In this document: positions 18,765 through 28,204 of the stretch, in pieces
Layout: the number at the start of each line of letters is the position of its first letter
Position numbering within the stretch: position 1 is the first letter of the stretch
DNA from: Chitinophagaceae bacterium
GTDB taxonomy: Bacteria; Bacteroidota; Bacteroidia; Chitinophagales; Chitinophagaceae
Assembly: GCA_016787065.1 (NCBI GenBank)
Contig: JAEUVD010000033.1
Span: 1-64,000, forward strand
DNA length: 64,000 nucleotides
Reading direction: 5' to 3'
Program-made: the position numbers and the translations under genes
Notes under the pieces: model-generated
Seen by the model: only the letters and a program-made list of their open reading frames with translations
The model's database searches: none
Told to the model about the DNA's origin: nothing

Positions 18765-19951
18765 AAAGGGAAGCAAATTTAATCGAACAGATTGCCGATA
18801 CTCAAAATTTGTATTGGGCCTTTTGGAAAGCTAAACGTGGAAAAAATTCGAATAGTCAGGTTATTAAATTTCGTGAAGATTTGTATGTCCAAATTTTACT
18901 TTTACGTGATGAAATACTTAACGGAAAAATAGAAGTAGGGAACTATCATTTTTTCAAAATATTTGATCCCAAAGAGCGACAAATATGTGCTGCTCCATTT
19001 CGTGAACGTGTTTTACACCATGCTATCATGAATATTTGTCATCAAAATTTCGAGAAATTTCAAACACCTGATTCCTTTGCTACTCGTCAAGGTAAAGGAA
19101 CTTATGCGGCTGTATATCGTGCTTTAAGTATGCAAGGGAAGTTCGATTATTTTGTAAAAATTGACTGTAAAAAATACTTCGATAGTATTGATCACGGCAT
19201 TTTAAAAATGCAACTAGTAAGACGTTTTAAAGATGAACGTTTTTTAGAACTCCTTTTTAAAATAATAGATAGTTATGAAACCACTGTTGGTAAAGGACTA
19301 CCGATTGGCAATTTAACCAGTCAGTATTTTGCAAATCACTATTTAGCACATGGAGATCATTTTTTAAAGGAGAAGAATAAACTTCCTGCTATGGTGCGCT
19401 ATATGGATGATCTTCTTTTATGGCATAATAATCCTAAACACTTAGCGGCAATTAGTACAACTATTGAAGATTGGTGTTACAGTCAATTGGCACTTACATT
19501 TAAACATCGATATATGAATACTACTAAACACGGTGTTTCCTTCCTAGGGTTTTACTTATGCAAACATCATATTGAACTTAGCCGAAAAAGTAAACAGCGG
19601 TTAATTTATAAATATAATAGTATTCAGAAAGATTATAAACAAGGTATTTTGAGTGAAAAACAATATAGCACCAAACTAGAGAGCATTTTAGTGCGACCAT
19701 GTAAAGCAAGAACATTTCATTTTAGAAATAAACTTTTTCGGAATATAAACGAAGGTACAAACGCTACGGGGCGGCAGTTACTGGAACAATGCCAGGAACT
19801 GTCGGGTGCGCAATCGCAACAACAACCATCCCAACAACCATCCCAACAACCACAACATCGGTTTTCGGCTCCTGTTTGTTCCCAGCTCAAACTTATTTTT
19901 AAAGATGAACCGTTTGTATTTCCAATCTGTGGCTCCGGCTCAGTAAATTAA
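18761..19951 (+). CDS. DGR reverse transcriptase
   Basis: The 396-residue protein has the reverse transcriptase motifs in order: RERVLHHAIMNI, TRQGKGTYAAVYRAL, KIDCKKYFDSIDHGIL (first catalytic Asp), the DGR-typical GLPIGNLTSQYFANHYL in place of the GxPQG motif of group II introns, YMDDLL (catalytic Asp pair) and GVSFLGFYL. It would copy the template RNA with errors at adenines and drive cDNA homing into the variable repeats. The domain proper ends near residue 330. The remaining 65 residues (ATGRQLLEQCQE and a Gln/Pro-rich run) are read through the template repeat in a frame different from the one used in the targets, so the TR lies inside this gene. The start overlaps the HRDC gene by four bases. 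Confidence 0.95.
   Translation: MKREANLIEQIADTQNLYWAFWKAKRGKNSNSQVIKFREDLYVQILLLRDEILNGKIEVGNYHFFKIFDPKERQICAAPFRERVLHHAIMNICHQNFEKFQTPDSFATRQGKGTYAAVYRALSMQGKFDYFVKIDCKKYFDSIDHGILKMQLVRRFKDERFLELLFKIIDSYETTVGKGLPIGNLTSQYFANHYLAHGDHFLKEKNKLPAMVRYMDDLLLWHNNPKHLAAISTTIEDWCYSQLALTFKHRYMNTTKHGVSFLGFYLCKHHIELSRKSKQRLIYKYNSIQKDYKQGILSEKQYSTKLESILVRPCKARTFHFRNKLFRNINEGTNATGRQLLEQCQELSGAQSQQQPSQQPSQQPQHRFSAPVCSQLKLIFKDEPFVFPICGSGSVN
19762..19889 (+). repeat. DGR template repeat (TR)
   Basis: This 128-bp segment matches the 3' ends of three target genes (VR1 18114, VR2 24149, VR3 51221). Read in the target frame it encodes LRGGSYWNNARNCRVRNR and then an Asn-rich run, mostly AAC codons, the usual design of a mutable template. 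It is 6 bp longer than all three VRs because of a near-tandem AACAACCATCCC duplication (about 19817-19842), and has T where all three VRs have G (19790). It overlaps the end of the reverse transcriptase frame. Confidence 0.92.
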
Positions 19952-19956
19952 TCACC

Positions 19957-19999
19957 ACCCGGATGGCGCTAGTAACAAGATTGAAAAGGCTGTCCGGGT
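19957..19999 (+). terminator. Stem-loop after the TR, possible terminator or end of template RNA
   Basis: ACCCGGA (19957-19963) pairs with TCCGGGT (19993-19999), extended by TGGC/GGCTG with two wobble pairs, around a loop of about 21 nt. AATTTTAAAA follows. It begins 5 bases after the reverse transcriptase stop and ends 12 bases before the Roc-COR-TIR start. It could terminate or process the template RNA. Confidence 0.5.
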
Positions 20000-20011
20000 A
20001 ATTTTAAAACC

Positions 20012-23000
20012 ATGAAGAACTTCTTATACATACTAGAAAACTTAAAACTCCAAGCTAAGGAAGAAAAAAAGGAAGCCGGAAAGAAGGGCATAGTAACATC
20101 TCAATCCGAAATATTTTGGGATGAAAGGAATATCGCAAAGGGCGCATCTGATATTCGTTATTACATAGATGAGCATGAGTTCCATCTTCATCTTTCGGAT
20201 ACTGAAATATTGGATGATGCGGCTTGGAAAAAAATCATGGTGGCTATCAAGCAAGATAAGCTGGATCAAAAGATAAGGGTATTGTATCTTGCTCGTAACG
20301 GGTTAAGCCATTTTCAGTTAGAAGATTTTACTAAGCTTGAACTCTTAAATATTTCCGGTAATCAAAAACTAGAATCCCTTACACTTAAAAACCTACCTGC
20401 AATACAACGTGTAGAAGCCGCTCATAGTAAACAATTGGAAGTTGTAACCATGGAAGGAAATTTCCCGTTCTTAACCAAAATAGACGTCTCCAATGGGGCT
20501 ATCAAAGAAGTTCATTGGCGTAAAGCCGAACTTCCAGCTTTACAGTACTTCTTTGCCTTCCATAACCCTGATTTACATATACAATGGGGTAGTGCATTAG
20601 ATAAGATCGAGATGATTATGGTTGATGAAGCCTGTCGCATCGAATCGGGTATTTTACCTTCTCTAAGCAAAACAGGAAACGACTTACGCAACTTTCTAAA
20701 TAGCACCTTACAAGATATTGATAAAGGTAAAGGAGTACAACAATTCAATCTTCTCAAACTTATTTTTATCGGCAATACCACGGCAGGAAAATCTACGTTG
20801 AGGCGTGTTCTATTAAGTGAAAAGAAAAAACGTAATGAAGGCAGTACCCATGGTGTTATTCTATTTAATAAAACTATTAGGGTGCGCAAAGGCAAAGAAT
20901 CGAAGGATGTCGTAATACAGGGTTTTGATTTTGGTGGACAAGATTATTACCATGCTACTCATCTACCGTTTTATCAAAAACGAAGCTTAACCATTTTAGT
21001 GTATGGGAATACAAATTTCAACGAAGAACATCCGGATCCTGCCTTGGCATTTACCACCGGTCTAGTTACCTCCGGCAAAGGAAAAAAAGCAAAGCTTAGA
21101 GAGGAAGTCATGTATCCGCTGAACTATTGGATGAGTAGTTTAAAATTTACCAAAGAAGAAGAAAAAAAATCTACTCATGAGGAACAAAAGGAATCAAGAG
21201 CTAATGCTGCACTTTCAACGCGGCAAGAAAGTGCGAAGGATAATAGTATAACGAATCCTGAAGTATCTATTGTAAAAAATTATTCTTACGACAAAATTGA
21301 GGTGGAATCTAAACTGGCCCTTGTTCAAAATCTAAGAAAGGGTGTTCATCCTTACGAACTTAATATACTTAACATAAAACAAATTAAGCATATCCACTTA
21401 AGCAGTGTAGCATCTTACAATTTTGATGAACAAGATGCAGAAGCCTTTACCTGGCTTTCAGAAAATATTTTCGACGCCGCTTTCCCCGAAACATACACCA
21501 AAAATAATACAGCTTTGCAAAAAGCCCTTATCAGTACGGGCCATGTAATTTATTCTGCTACAGAAATTAAAAAGTACGTCAACGAAAACTACAAGGATAC
21601 AGAGCTAGAAGCAAGTTTAGAGTACCTGCATAACTGTCATGAAGGCTATTATTTTCGTCCGAAAAAAGATTCGGCTGTGTCCTTCTATATTGCCGATATG
21701 AAAACCTTCTTTTCCTGGATACATGATGATGTATTACATGAAGATTTGATTGCACAAGGTTATTTCAGCAAAAATGAATTCCAAAAGAAACCGCACATCA
21801 TCAAACATTGGGATAAGCTGTTATGCTTTTTACAAGAAGAGAAGATCATCTTTCCGGTGAAAGAAGATCAGGATCAAACCCATGCCACGCAGGCAGAAGA
21901 ACGCTATGTGGCTCCGGCTTACTTGCCTATCCCTATATCCAAGATTGATAACTTATTATTAGATTCCTTTAATACGCCTGATTGCATTTTTGAGTTTCCC
22001 GACTTTTTTCATTCGAATATCATCATGATGATTATTGATGGTTTCATTCCTCACTTAATTCATGATCCAAATGAACGAACGTATTTGCTTTGGAAGAATA
22101 AAGTAATATTAGGTGAATCGAAAACAGATGAAACCACTTCCGAAAAAACCGATAAGGCTCTCCTGTTGATCGAGTTGAAATTTCCCGGAATCGATGGCAG
22201 CGAGGTAAGGCTGCCACAACTCAGTATTTCACGCAACCAATCAGGCTTTGTAAAAGATAGTTTGTTTAAAGAAGTATTTGATTTTATAAAGAAGGAAGTG
22301 AGTGCGTTTCAGTGTACCATCCGAATTAAAACTCGTTTAGGAAAGTATATTCCGTTTACTTGTTTAGATCAAAAGAACATGCTTCAAGGCAAAGCGAAAA
22401 CAAATTTAATTTTTCATGAAGATACTTTTTACTCGAAATCAGATTTCAGGCACTTTATGGAAGATAAAATAAACGAACCTACTAAAATCTTCATTGCTTA
22501 CTCCCGCCATGATCTGGCTTATGTGGAAGAACTCTTACTTCACCTGCATCATTATGAGGCGGAAGGTGAAGTAGAAGTATTTTATGATAAACGACTTTCG
22601 GTAGGACAAAAATGGGATGAAGAAACCAAGCATCATCTCATTACCTCTGATTTGGTGCTATGCATGGTATCGCCGGAAATGTTAGCTACTGAAATAATTA
22701 CACAAATTGAAATACCTACGGCCCATCGGGAAGGCATACCCATTATACCGGTTATTTTACGTGATTGTTATTGGACTCAATTGCCCATCGATCGCGATAC
22801 GAGTTGGTTAGGCGATTATAATGCGTATGATAAAGCTACCGTGTTACCATCCGATCGTTATGCTCGTGAAACACAATGGATGCACTTAGCTGAACAACTC
22901 AGTAAAAAACCAACACGCAACAAAGGAGATGCTCAAGTTAGGAGCAATGAATTAAGTATCGGTAAGTTGCCCTCTAACTCCTGTCTTATTTTTTCGGAGG

Positions 23001-23413
23001 AAGACCAAGCCTATGCCGACGAATTGAAACAACATCTTGCAGCCTTGAACGAGGATGACCGAATAACCTTTACGGAAATAGTTGTAAAGAAAACAACCAA
23101 GGTTTTGAGCAAAGCGGTCATGCAACATCTGCACGAAGCCGATACCCTGTTGTGTTTGCTTTCTTCTACTTTATTAGCAACGAGTATTTTCCGACAAGAT
23201 TTCTTGCAGCTAGCTGCTCAGCAACAAAAAACGTTAGACACGGTGATACTGCGCGAATGTGCTTGGCAAAAAATAGGGGCTCACCTATACTTGTATAATA
23301 AAGGACAGGTTTTACCGCCCGACCGCTATGCGCGCGAAGCACATTGGCTAGCCTTGGCTGAACTACTTGTAAAGGGTATACTAAAACTTAAAAACAACGT
23401 AACGCATGAATAA
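20012..23413 (+). CDS. Roc-COR-TIR protein 1 (LRR-like N-terminus, second degenerate TIR)
   Basis: This 1133-residue protein combines leucine-rich-like repeats (about 85-215; KLELLNISGNQKLESLTL) with a Roc-type GTPase domain: P-loop GNTTAGKST near 254 and G3 motif FDFGGQDYYHATHLPFY near 304. A charged linker of about 100 residues follows, then a COR-like region (FFHSNIIMMIIDGF, LLWKNKVIL, LLIELKFPGIDG, LSISRNQSGFVKDS). A TIR domain covers about 823-965 (TKIFIAYSRHDLAYVEE, VFYDKRLSVGQKWDEETKHH), with the W-x-E-E region that in active TIR NADases holds the catalytic Glu. A second TIR-like copy (about 988-1125) lacks that signature. The G4 position reads LVQNLR, not NKxD. It is probably an effector or relay coupled to DGR target 1; NAD cleavage is inferred from family knowledge only. 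Confidence 0.85.
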   Translation: MKNFLYILENLKLQAKEEKKEAGKKGIVTSQSEIFWDERNIAKGASDIRYYIDEHEFHLHLSDTEILDDAAWKKIMVAIKQDKLDQKIRVLYLARNGLSHFQLEDFTKLELLNISGNQKLESLTLKNLPAIQRVEAAHSKQLEVVTMEGNFPFLTKIDVSNGAIKEVHWRKAELPALQYFFAFHNPDLHIQWGSALDKIEMIMVDEACRIESGILPSLSKTGNDLRNFLNSTLQDIDKGKGVQQFNLLKLIFIGNTTAGKSTLRRVLLSEKKKRNEGSTHGVILFNKTIRVRKGKESKDVVIQGFDFGGQDYYHATHLPFYQKRSLTILVYGNTNFNEEHPDPALAFTTGLVTSGKGKKAKLREEVMYPLNYWMSSLKFTKEEEKKSTHEEQKESRANAALSTRQESAKDNSITNPEVSIVKNYSYDKIEVESKLALVQNLRKGVHPYELNILNIKQIKHIHLSSVASYNFDEQDAEAFTWLSENIFDAAFPETYTKNNTALQKALISTGHVIYSATEIKKYVNENYKDTELEASLEYLHNCHEGYYFRPKKDSAVSFYIADMKTFFSWIHDDVLHEDLIAQGYFSKNEFQKKPHIIKHWDKLLCFLQEEKIIFPVKEDQDQTHATQAEERYVAPAYLPIPISKIDNLLLDSFNTPDCIFEFPDFFHSNIIMMIIDGFIPHLIHDPNERTYLLWKNKVILGESKTDETTSEKTDKALLLIELKFPGIDGSEVRLPQLSISRNQSGFVKDSLFKEVFDFIKKEVSAFQCTIRIKTRLGKYIPFTCLDQKNMLQGKAKTNLIFHEDTFYSKSDFRHFMEDKINEPTKIFIAYSRHDLAYVEELLLHLHHYEAEGEVEVFYDKRLSVGQKWDEETKHHLITSDLVLCMVSPEMLATEIITQIEIPTAHREGIPIIPVILRDCYWTQLPIDRDTSWLGDYNAYDKATVLPSDRYARETQWMHLAEQLSKKPTRNKGDAQVRSNELSIGKLPSNSCLIFSEEDQAYADELKQHLAALNEDDRITFTEIVVKKTTKVLSKAVMQHLHEADTLLCLLSSTLLATSIFRQDFLQLAAQQQKTLDTVILRECAWQKIGAHLYLYNKGQVLPPDRYAREAHWLALAELLVKGILKLKNNVTHE

Positions 23414-23490
23414 ATTATCTTTTTATGAAAATAAGAATTACATAATTCGAATTCTTCTTTGCTTATCGCAAACCAACAATCTATAAGGCT

Positions 23491-24282
23491 ATGGAATCAA
23501 AAAACTTTACCATAACCCAAATCGGTGATATCGTGCTTAAACAACCCATGCCATTTATTTTTATTGAAGCGAAGGGTAAAACCTTTTTATTTCAGGAAGA
23601 TGATAAAAGTGGTTTTATGGATATTGATATGGAGCCCAAATCCATTCAGTTCAAAAACAACTTCTATCTCTGCGCCTACCCTTGTACCCAAGAGTTTTGG
23701 CAGGCTGTTGTTTCGCAAACCGGAGGACATGATTTAGAGAGTAGTCCCGTAAGGTCTAAGGGACTTACCCGCCCGGTGGAGAATGTAAGTTGGCATGATA
23801 TTAAACTTTTTATTAGTCTGCTTCATCATCTACTTCATAATGAAAAGTTGTTTGCAGGCAATCAGGTAATCAAACTCAAAGGAGGCTTTAATCTTCCCTC
23901 CGAAATACAATGGGAATATGCAGCACGTGCCGGAGGAGCGTTTTTGTTTGCCGGTTCAAATCAAGTACAAGATGTGGCTTGGTATGATGGTAATAATGAT
24001 TTACATACCATGCCCGTAGGACTCAAAAAACCGAACGCTTGGGGTTTGTTTGATATGAGTGGCAATGTGTATGAATGGTGTGCGAATAATTCCAACGAGT
24101 TGCCTGAGCATGGTGAGGCAGGGGATATGGACCAAGATAATACTGTTTCGCTGCGGGGCGGCGGTTGCTGGGACGGGGCCAGGAGCTGTTGGGTGCGCAA
24201 TCGCTACTTCATCCGCCCCGACCGCCGCATCCGCCTCATCGGTTTTCGGCTCCTGTTTTCTCCCAGTTCATCAACCGCCTAG
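23491..24282 (+). CDS. DGR target 2: FGE/C-type-lectin-fold protein with variable C-terminus
   Basis: The 263-residue product is a paralogue of target 1 with the same landmarks: FTITQIGDIVLKQPMPFIFI, FYLCAYPCTQEFWQ, RPVENVSWHDIKLF, LPSEIQWEYAARAGG, MPVGLKKPNAWGLFDMSGNV and YEWCANN. The variable tail is LRGGGCWDGARSCWVRNRYF...GFRLLFSPSSST. There is no signal peptide, so it should be cytoplasmic. It lies 77 bases after Roc-COR-TIR 1 and is followed, after a strong stem-loop, by Roc-COR-TIR 2, reproducing the target/effector pairing. No operator palindrome is present in front of it, so it may be read from the upstream promoter. Confidence 0.9.
   Translation: MESKNFTITQIGDIVLKQPMPFIFIEAKGKTFLFQEDDKSGFMDIDMEPKSIQFKNNFYLCAYPCTQEFWQAVVSQTGGHDLESSPVRSKGLTRPVENVSWHDIKLFISLLHHLLHNEKLFAGNQVIKLKGGFNLPSEIQWEYAARAGGAFLFAGSNQVQDVAWYDGNNDLHTMPVGLKKPNAWGLFDMSGNVYEWCANNSNELPEHGEAGDMDQDNTVSLRGGGCWDGARSCWVRNRYFIRPDRRIRLIGFRLLFSPSSSTA
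24149..24270 (+). repeat. DGR variable repeat VR2
   Basis: This 122-bp segment aligns to the TR. In the first 65 bases I count 11 substitutions at template adenines and two elsewhere (AAT third base to G, CGG to TGG). The third base of every AAC codon is kept as C. The conserved 3' end ATCGGTTTTCGGCTCCTG is identical to the TR; the next bases (TTTTCTCCCAG) match VR3 rather than the TR. Confidence 0.9.
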
Positions 24283-24333
24283 GCTACACCGACAAGCTAC
24301 CCGTAGGGACGGAGGGTAGCAAGGCGGTGTAGC
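24283..24333 (+). other. Two-tier stem-loop downstream of VR2
   Basis: GCTACACCG (24283-24291) pairs perfectly with CGGTGTAGC (24325-24333), and the inner GCTACCC (24296-24302) with GGGTAGC (24314-24320). It begins right after the target stop codon, 12 bases past the VR. A T-run follows (24338-24344), so it may also act as a terminator. Its arms differ in sequence from those after VR3 while keeping the fold. Confidence 0.85.
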
Positions 24334-24432
24334 ACGAATTTTTTTGAAAATGCTAAAAAGGAAAGGCTTCAGAATTTGCACTAAAACAACAAGAAATAAT
24401 AGTTTAAAATAAATGTTTAAATCATCAATTAA

Positions 24433-27400
24433 ATGAGCACCAAAGGAAAAAAAATTAGTGAGCTTTCGGAGAACTATATTTTGGTTGATAATATGGAAGA
24501 ATTACTGTTTGCAACAGTCATGGTTTCATTTTCAGAGGATGATTATGAAGCGGCACCCAAAGGAATTAGCTACCGTTATTTTTGGGATGGTAAGGAATTA
24601 GGGATACATATTGTGGATGAAAATTTTACAGATGCGGATTGGGAAGAATTAAAAACATCCTTATCAACCAAATTCGAGACCTTGCAAGTTTTGTATCTGA
24701 GTGCAACGGGGATGCAAAAAATGAGTTTTAAAGATTTGCGTCAATTGAAACAGATCTTTTTAAACAATAATAAAAACCTAGAAACGCTAGAATTAAAAAA
24801 TGTACCTAGTTTACAAATTGTTGAGGTTGCTTGTTGCAGGCAATTGTACGAGGTAAATATCATTGGAGATTTCCCAATTTTAGAGAAGTTTGATATTTCC
24901 GTTGGACAAGTTGAAACCATCTTATGGGATTGTGCCATCTTACCGAAACTCTTCTACTTGAATGTTCAAAAAAATAAACTAACGGAATTGAATTTAGAAA
25001 AGATGCCAGCGCTGAAGTATGTATTTGCGCGGGGTAATGCCATGCAAAATATTCTATATCCAAAGTCCTTAGATGAAATTTCAATAATAGAAGTTGATAC
25101 TACTTTGATTGCGGATGAAGATGAAGTGAAATTTCTGCAACTAACAGATTTAGACTTACAACAGGCAATTCGAAATAAATTTATGCGCAAAGCTTCAGGT
25201 ACTGTGGCTGTTTATCGCATTAAGCTCATTCTCTTGGGTAATACTACGGTGGGTAAAACGTCGCTCAGAAAAATTCTTCTTTCTCCAAAAGGCAAGGAGA
25301 ATAAGGCGGCAACGTTTAACCAAAATAGTACGCATGGAGTGTACATTTTCAATAAAACCTATCAAACAAAAGATGGGAAGACTATTTATATGCAAGGGTT
25401 TGATTTTGGAGGACAGGATTATTACCATGCTGCGCATTTACCCTATTATGATCATCACGCTTTAAATGTATTGGTTTACGGTTTTGGTGAGGATATTATA
25501 AATCCGGAAAAATTTACCGCTTATCAATTTGGTTTAAAGCTTAAACCTAAAAAGCTGAAACAACCTAAAGACCCATTTAAACAGAATGAGGATGATGACG
25601 AGGAAACAATTAAAGAGGAATTCGATATTGTGTACCCGATACCTTATTGGGTAGGAAGTTTGAAGAATAAAGCGATTGTAGATTGGTACAAAGCAAGACA
25701 GAATAAAATTGCGAATTTTTTATCTTCACAACAGGAACAAGAAATGGAGATAAAACAGGATACTTCTGAAGAGATCTTAATCATTCCACAATCGAAACTT
25801 GAACTCATTCAAAATAAACGAGCAAATCATAATTTGTTGGAGCTTGATAATTTCTCTTTAAAGAATAATCCTGAAGTGAAGATTGGAGACATTGCCCACT
25901 TCGAGTTTGTTACTCAAGGATCCAAGGTTAAAGATTGGTTAGAAGAAAAGATTTACAAGTATGGTGTGACTCGAGAAACATCACTTGCTACACTTGATTT
26001 TGAACTCGGGCAGTTCTTTCAAAAAAAAGCAAATAAAGTACTGTTTTCAAAAGAGGATTTAATAAAACTTCCGGAGGTAAAGAAAACATTTGATTTAGAA
26101 CCCACCGAGTATATTGGCAAAACGGACGATGAAAAGGAAGCAATACGAATGCAACGATTAACCAACGTACTAGAAAGTTTACATAATTACCAATTCGGGT
26201 ATTTTTTCAATCCTGATAAAAACATGGATTCGGCCTACTTTATTGCTAATCAGGAGAAATTTTCGAAATGGATACATAACGATATTCTATCCGAATCAAA
26301 AGCGCTCAAACATGGCTATATACTTAGAACGGATATTCTGAAAATTGTCAAAAATCCTTGCGAAGGCAATCTAGATGAAGTACTCCGTTTTTTAATGGAT
26401 CAACATATTTTATTTCGGGTCAAAGGGAATGAAAATAAATGGGTAGCACCATCGTATTTGCCGCCTTTGAAACGTACGGTGGATAGGCTTTTGTTAGAGT
26501 CCTTCGATTTGCCCGATTGTACCTTTACTTTCAAGGAGTATTTTCATTCGAACATCTTATTGATGATTATTGATCATTTTGAAAAGCGTTTGGTAAGCGA
26601 TCAAGGCGAGAAGAAATTTTTATTATGGAAGAATAAGGTCTTGTTACATGAAACGCCTATAGCCTTTGAAGAAGAACCAAAAGAAGGCGATACAAAACCA
26701 AAGGGGTATAAAAATCTTCGTCGTGAAAAGGCCTATTTACTCATCGAATTAAAATATCCGGGGATGGAGGGTTTTGAAGAGGAATATCCGCAATTATGTA
26801 TATCCCGAAATCAATCCGGTTATATAAAAGACAGTAATTTCAAGGAAGTCTTTAAGTTTATTTACGATTATGTTTTTCCTTTTAATCCAGATATTCAAGT
26901 AAAAACACGCTTTCATAACTACATTCCGTATGAGAGTATCTTACAGCATAACTCGAAAGAGCATAAAGAGAAAAGTGATTTGATTTTTCATAATAATACC
27001 TTTTATTCCAAATATGATTTTCGTTTATACTTACCCGACATCAAGGAGGAGCCTACTAAGATATTCATTGCTTATTCGCGTCATGATTTAGCTTATGTAG
27101 AGGAATTAGTGCTGCATTTACGTCCACATGAATTACGCGGTGATGTGGTAGTTTTTTATGATAAGCGTTTATCGGTAGCCGAGAAATGGGATGAAGAAAC
27201 CAAACATCATTTGGTAACATCGGATGTAGTGGTATGTATGGTTTCACCGGAGATGTTAGCTACTGAAATTGTAACACAAGTAGAACTACCTTTAGCACAA
27301 GAAGAGGGCATACCGATAGCGCCGATCGTGCTTCGCTCTTGTGATTGGACGCATCTGGAGTTGAATAAAAACAACCACTGGTTCGGCGATCACAATGCCT

Positions 27401-27510
27401 TTGATAAAGCGAATGTATTACCATCAGATCGTTATTCGCGAGAACAGGAATGGATGCTCTTTGCGGAGCAGTTGAAGAGGAGGGTAAAGCGCTCGCGGAA
27501 GGGTGGTTAA
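24433..27510 (+). CDS. Roc-COR-TIR protein 2
   Basis: The 1025-residue protein has the same layout as its two paralogues. It has leucine-rich-like repeats (about 75-225; LKQIFLNNNKNLETLEL) and a P-loop GNTTVGKTS near 268. The G3 motif FDFGGQDYYHAAHLPYY is near 323, followed by an acidic insertion. The G4-position LIQNKR, near 458, has Asn-Lys but lacks the guanine-specifying Asp. A COR-like region (FHSNILLMIIDHF, LLWKNKVLL, LLIELKYPGMEG, CISRNQSGYIKDS) precedes a C-terminal TIR domain (about 874-1020; TKIFIAYSRHDLAYVEE, VFYDKRLSVAEKWDEETKHH). There is no signal peptide. It follows target 2 by 150 bases. Likely role: signal relay and TIR effector controlled by the diversified partner, inferred from synteny in three copies. 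Confidence 0.87.
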   Translation: MSTKGKKISELSENYILVDNMEELLFATVMVSFSEDDYEAAPKGISYRYFWDGKELGIHIVDENFTDADWEELKTSLSTKFETLQVLYLSATGMQKMSFKDLRQLKQIFLNNNKNLETLELKNVPSLQIVEVACCRQLYEVNIIGDFPILEKFDISVGQVETILWDCAILPKLFYLNVQKNKLTELNLEKMPALKYVFARGNAMQNILYPKSLDEISIIEVDTTLIADEDEVKFLQLTDLDLQQAIRNKFMRKASGTVAVYRIKLILLGNTTVGKTSLRKILLSPKGKENKAATFNQNSTHGVYIFNKTYQTKDGKTIYMQGFDFGGQDYYHAAHLPYYDHHALNVLVYGFGEDIINPEKFTAYQFGLKLKPKKLKQPKDPFKQNEDDDEETIKEEFDIVYPIPYWVGSLKNKAIVDWYKARQNKIANFLSSQQEQEMEIKQDTSEEILIIPQSKLELIQNKRANHNLLELDNFSLKNNPEVKIGDIAHFEFVTQGSKVKDWLEEKIYKYGVTRETSLATLDFELGQFFQKKANKVLFSKEDLIKLPEVKKTFDLEPTEYIGKTDDEKEAIRMQRLTNVLESLHNYQFGYFFNPDKNMDSAYFIANQEKFSKWIHNDILSESKALKHGYILRTDILKIVKNPCEGNLDEVLRFLMDQHILFRVKGNENKWVAPSYLPPLKRTVDRLLLESFDLPDCTFTFKEYFHSNILLMIIDHFEKRLVSDQGEKKFLLWKNKVLLHETPIAFEEEPKEGDTKPKGYKNLRREKAYLLIELKYPGMEGFEEEYPQLCISRNQSGYIKDSNFKEVFKFIYDYVFPFNPDIQVKTRFHNYIPYESILQHNSKEHKEKSDLIFHNNTFYSKYDFRLYLPDIKEEPTKIFIAYSRHDLAYVEELVLHLRPHELRGDVVVFYDKRLSVAEKWDEETKHHLVTSDVVVCMVSPEMLATEIVTQVELPLAQEEGIPIAPIVLRSCDWTHLELNKNNHWFGDHNAFDKANVLPSDRYSREQEWMLFAEQLKRRVKRSRKGG

Positions 27511-27592
27511 AGATTTTTGGCAGGAAGTTTATTTACGCGCTAAGGGATAAGCCATTTAACATAGTACGCTCATAAACTAAGCATCTGATTCT

Positions 27593-28189
27593 TTAAGATT
27601 TTAGTTTTATCTTACTTTTTTGCTGGAAGTATTCTTGACCTTCTATGAAATCCATGTTTATTGTTATTATTTTAATTTTTAATTCTTCATTCTGACTAAT
27701 TTCTTCCAAAAGCTTTTTATAATTACCCTTATTTAGTTGTCCAGCGTAAGTGGCCCAACTAAGTATGACGAAGTAATTATAATTTTCAGTAAGTATTTCT
27801 TTACTTGGATTTCGATTCAAAAGAATATCTCGAAGTTCAAAGAAATTTAGGGTAGAATCAAGGTGATAGGATTTACTCAAAAGTACTTGTTTAAAGTTTC
27901 GCTCCCGTAATCCTTTACAGGAACCACTCATGGTATCAATAAGAAGATTGCCCGATGTATTAAACAACAAAAATATGTTCGGTGATTTATCCGCCTTACG
28001 AAGCTCTCGTAGAATTTCTACATTGTTAAATAGCAAATTGGATGTATCAAACTGATGTTTTATAGCATACTTTTTTACGTCATCTTCCGACAAATAATGA
28101 ACCTTGGTTTTTATACCTTTTAACTTAAAGAGTATCGGTTTGCACCCGAAGAGGAATGTTATTAAGCCGACAAGGATTATTTTATGCAT
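27593..28189 (-). CDS. Putative lipoprotein of unknown function
   Basis: The 198-residue product starts with MHKIILVGLITFLFGC, a short signal ending in a lipobox-like FGC, so it is probably a lipoprotein. The rest is hydrophilic, with a thioredoxin-like flavour in places (NYFVILSWATYAGQLNKGN) but no CxxC motif. I do not recognise the family. It is downstream of and codirectional with the small secreted gene at 28240-28689 but separated from it by a strong palindromic terminator. It converges with Roc-COR-TIR 2, ending 82 bases from it. Confidence 0.65.
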   Translation of the reverse strand: MHKIILVGLITFLFGCKPILFKLKGIKTKVHYLSEDDVKKYAIKHQFDTSNLLFNNVEILRELRKADKSPNIFLLFNTSGNLLIDTMSGSCKGLRERNFKQVLLSKSYHLDSTLNFFELRDILLNRNPSKEILTENYNYFVILSWATYAGQLNKGNYKKLLEEISQNEELKIKIITINMDFIEGQEYFQQKSKIKLKS

Positions 28190-28204
28190 ACGGTTAATTT
28201 AAAA

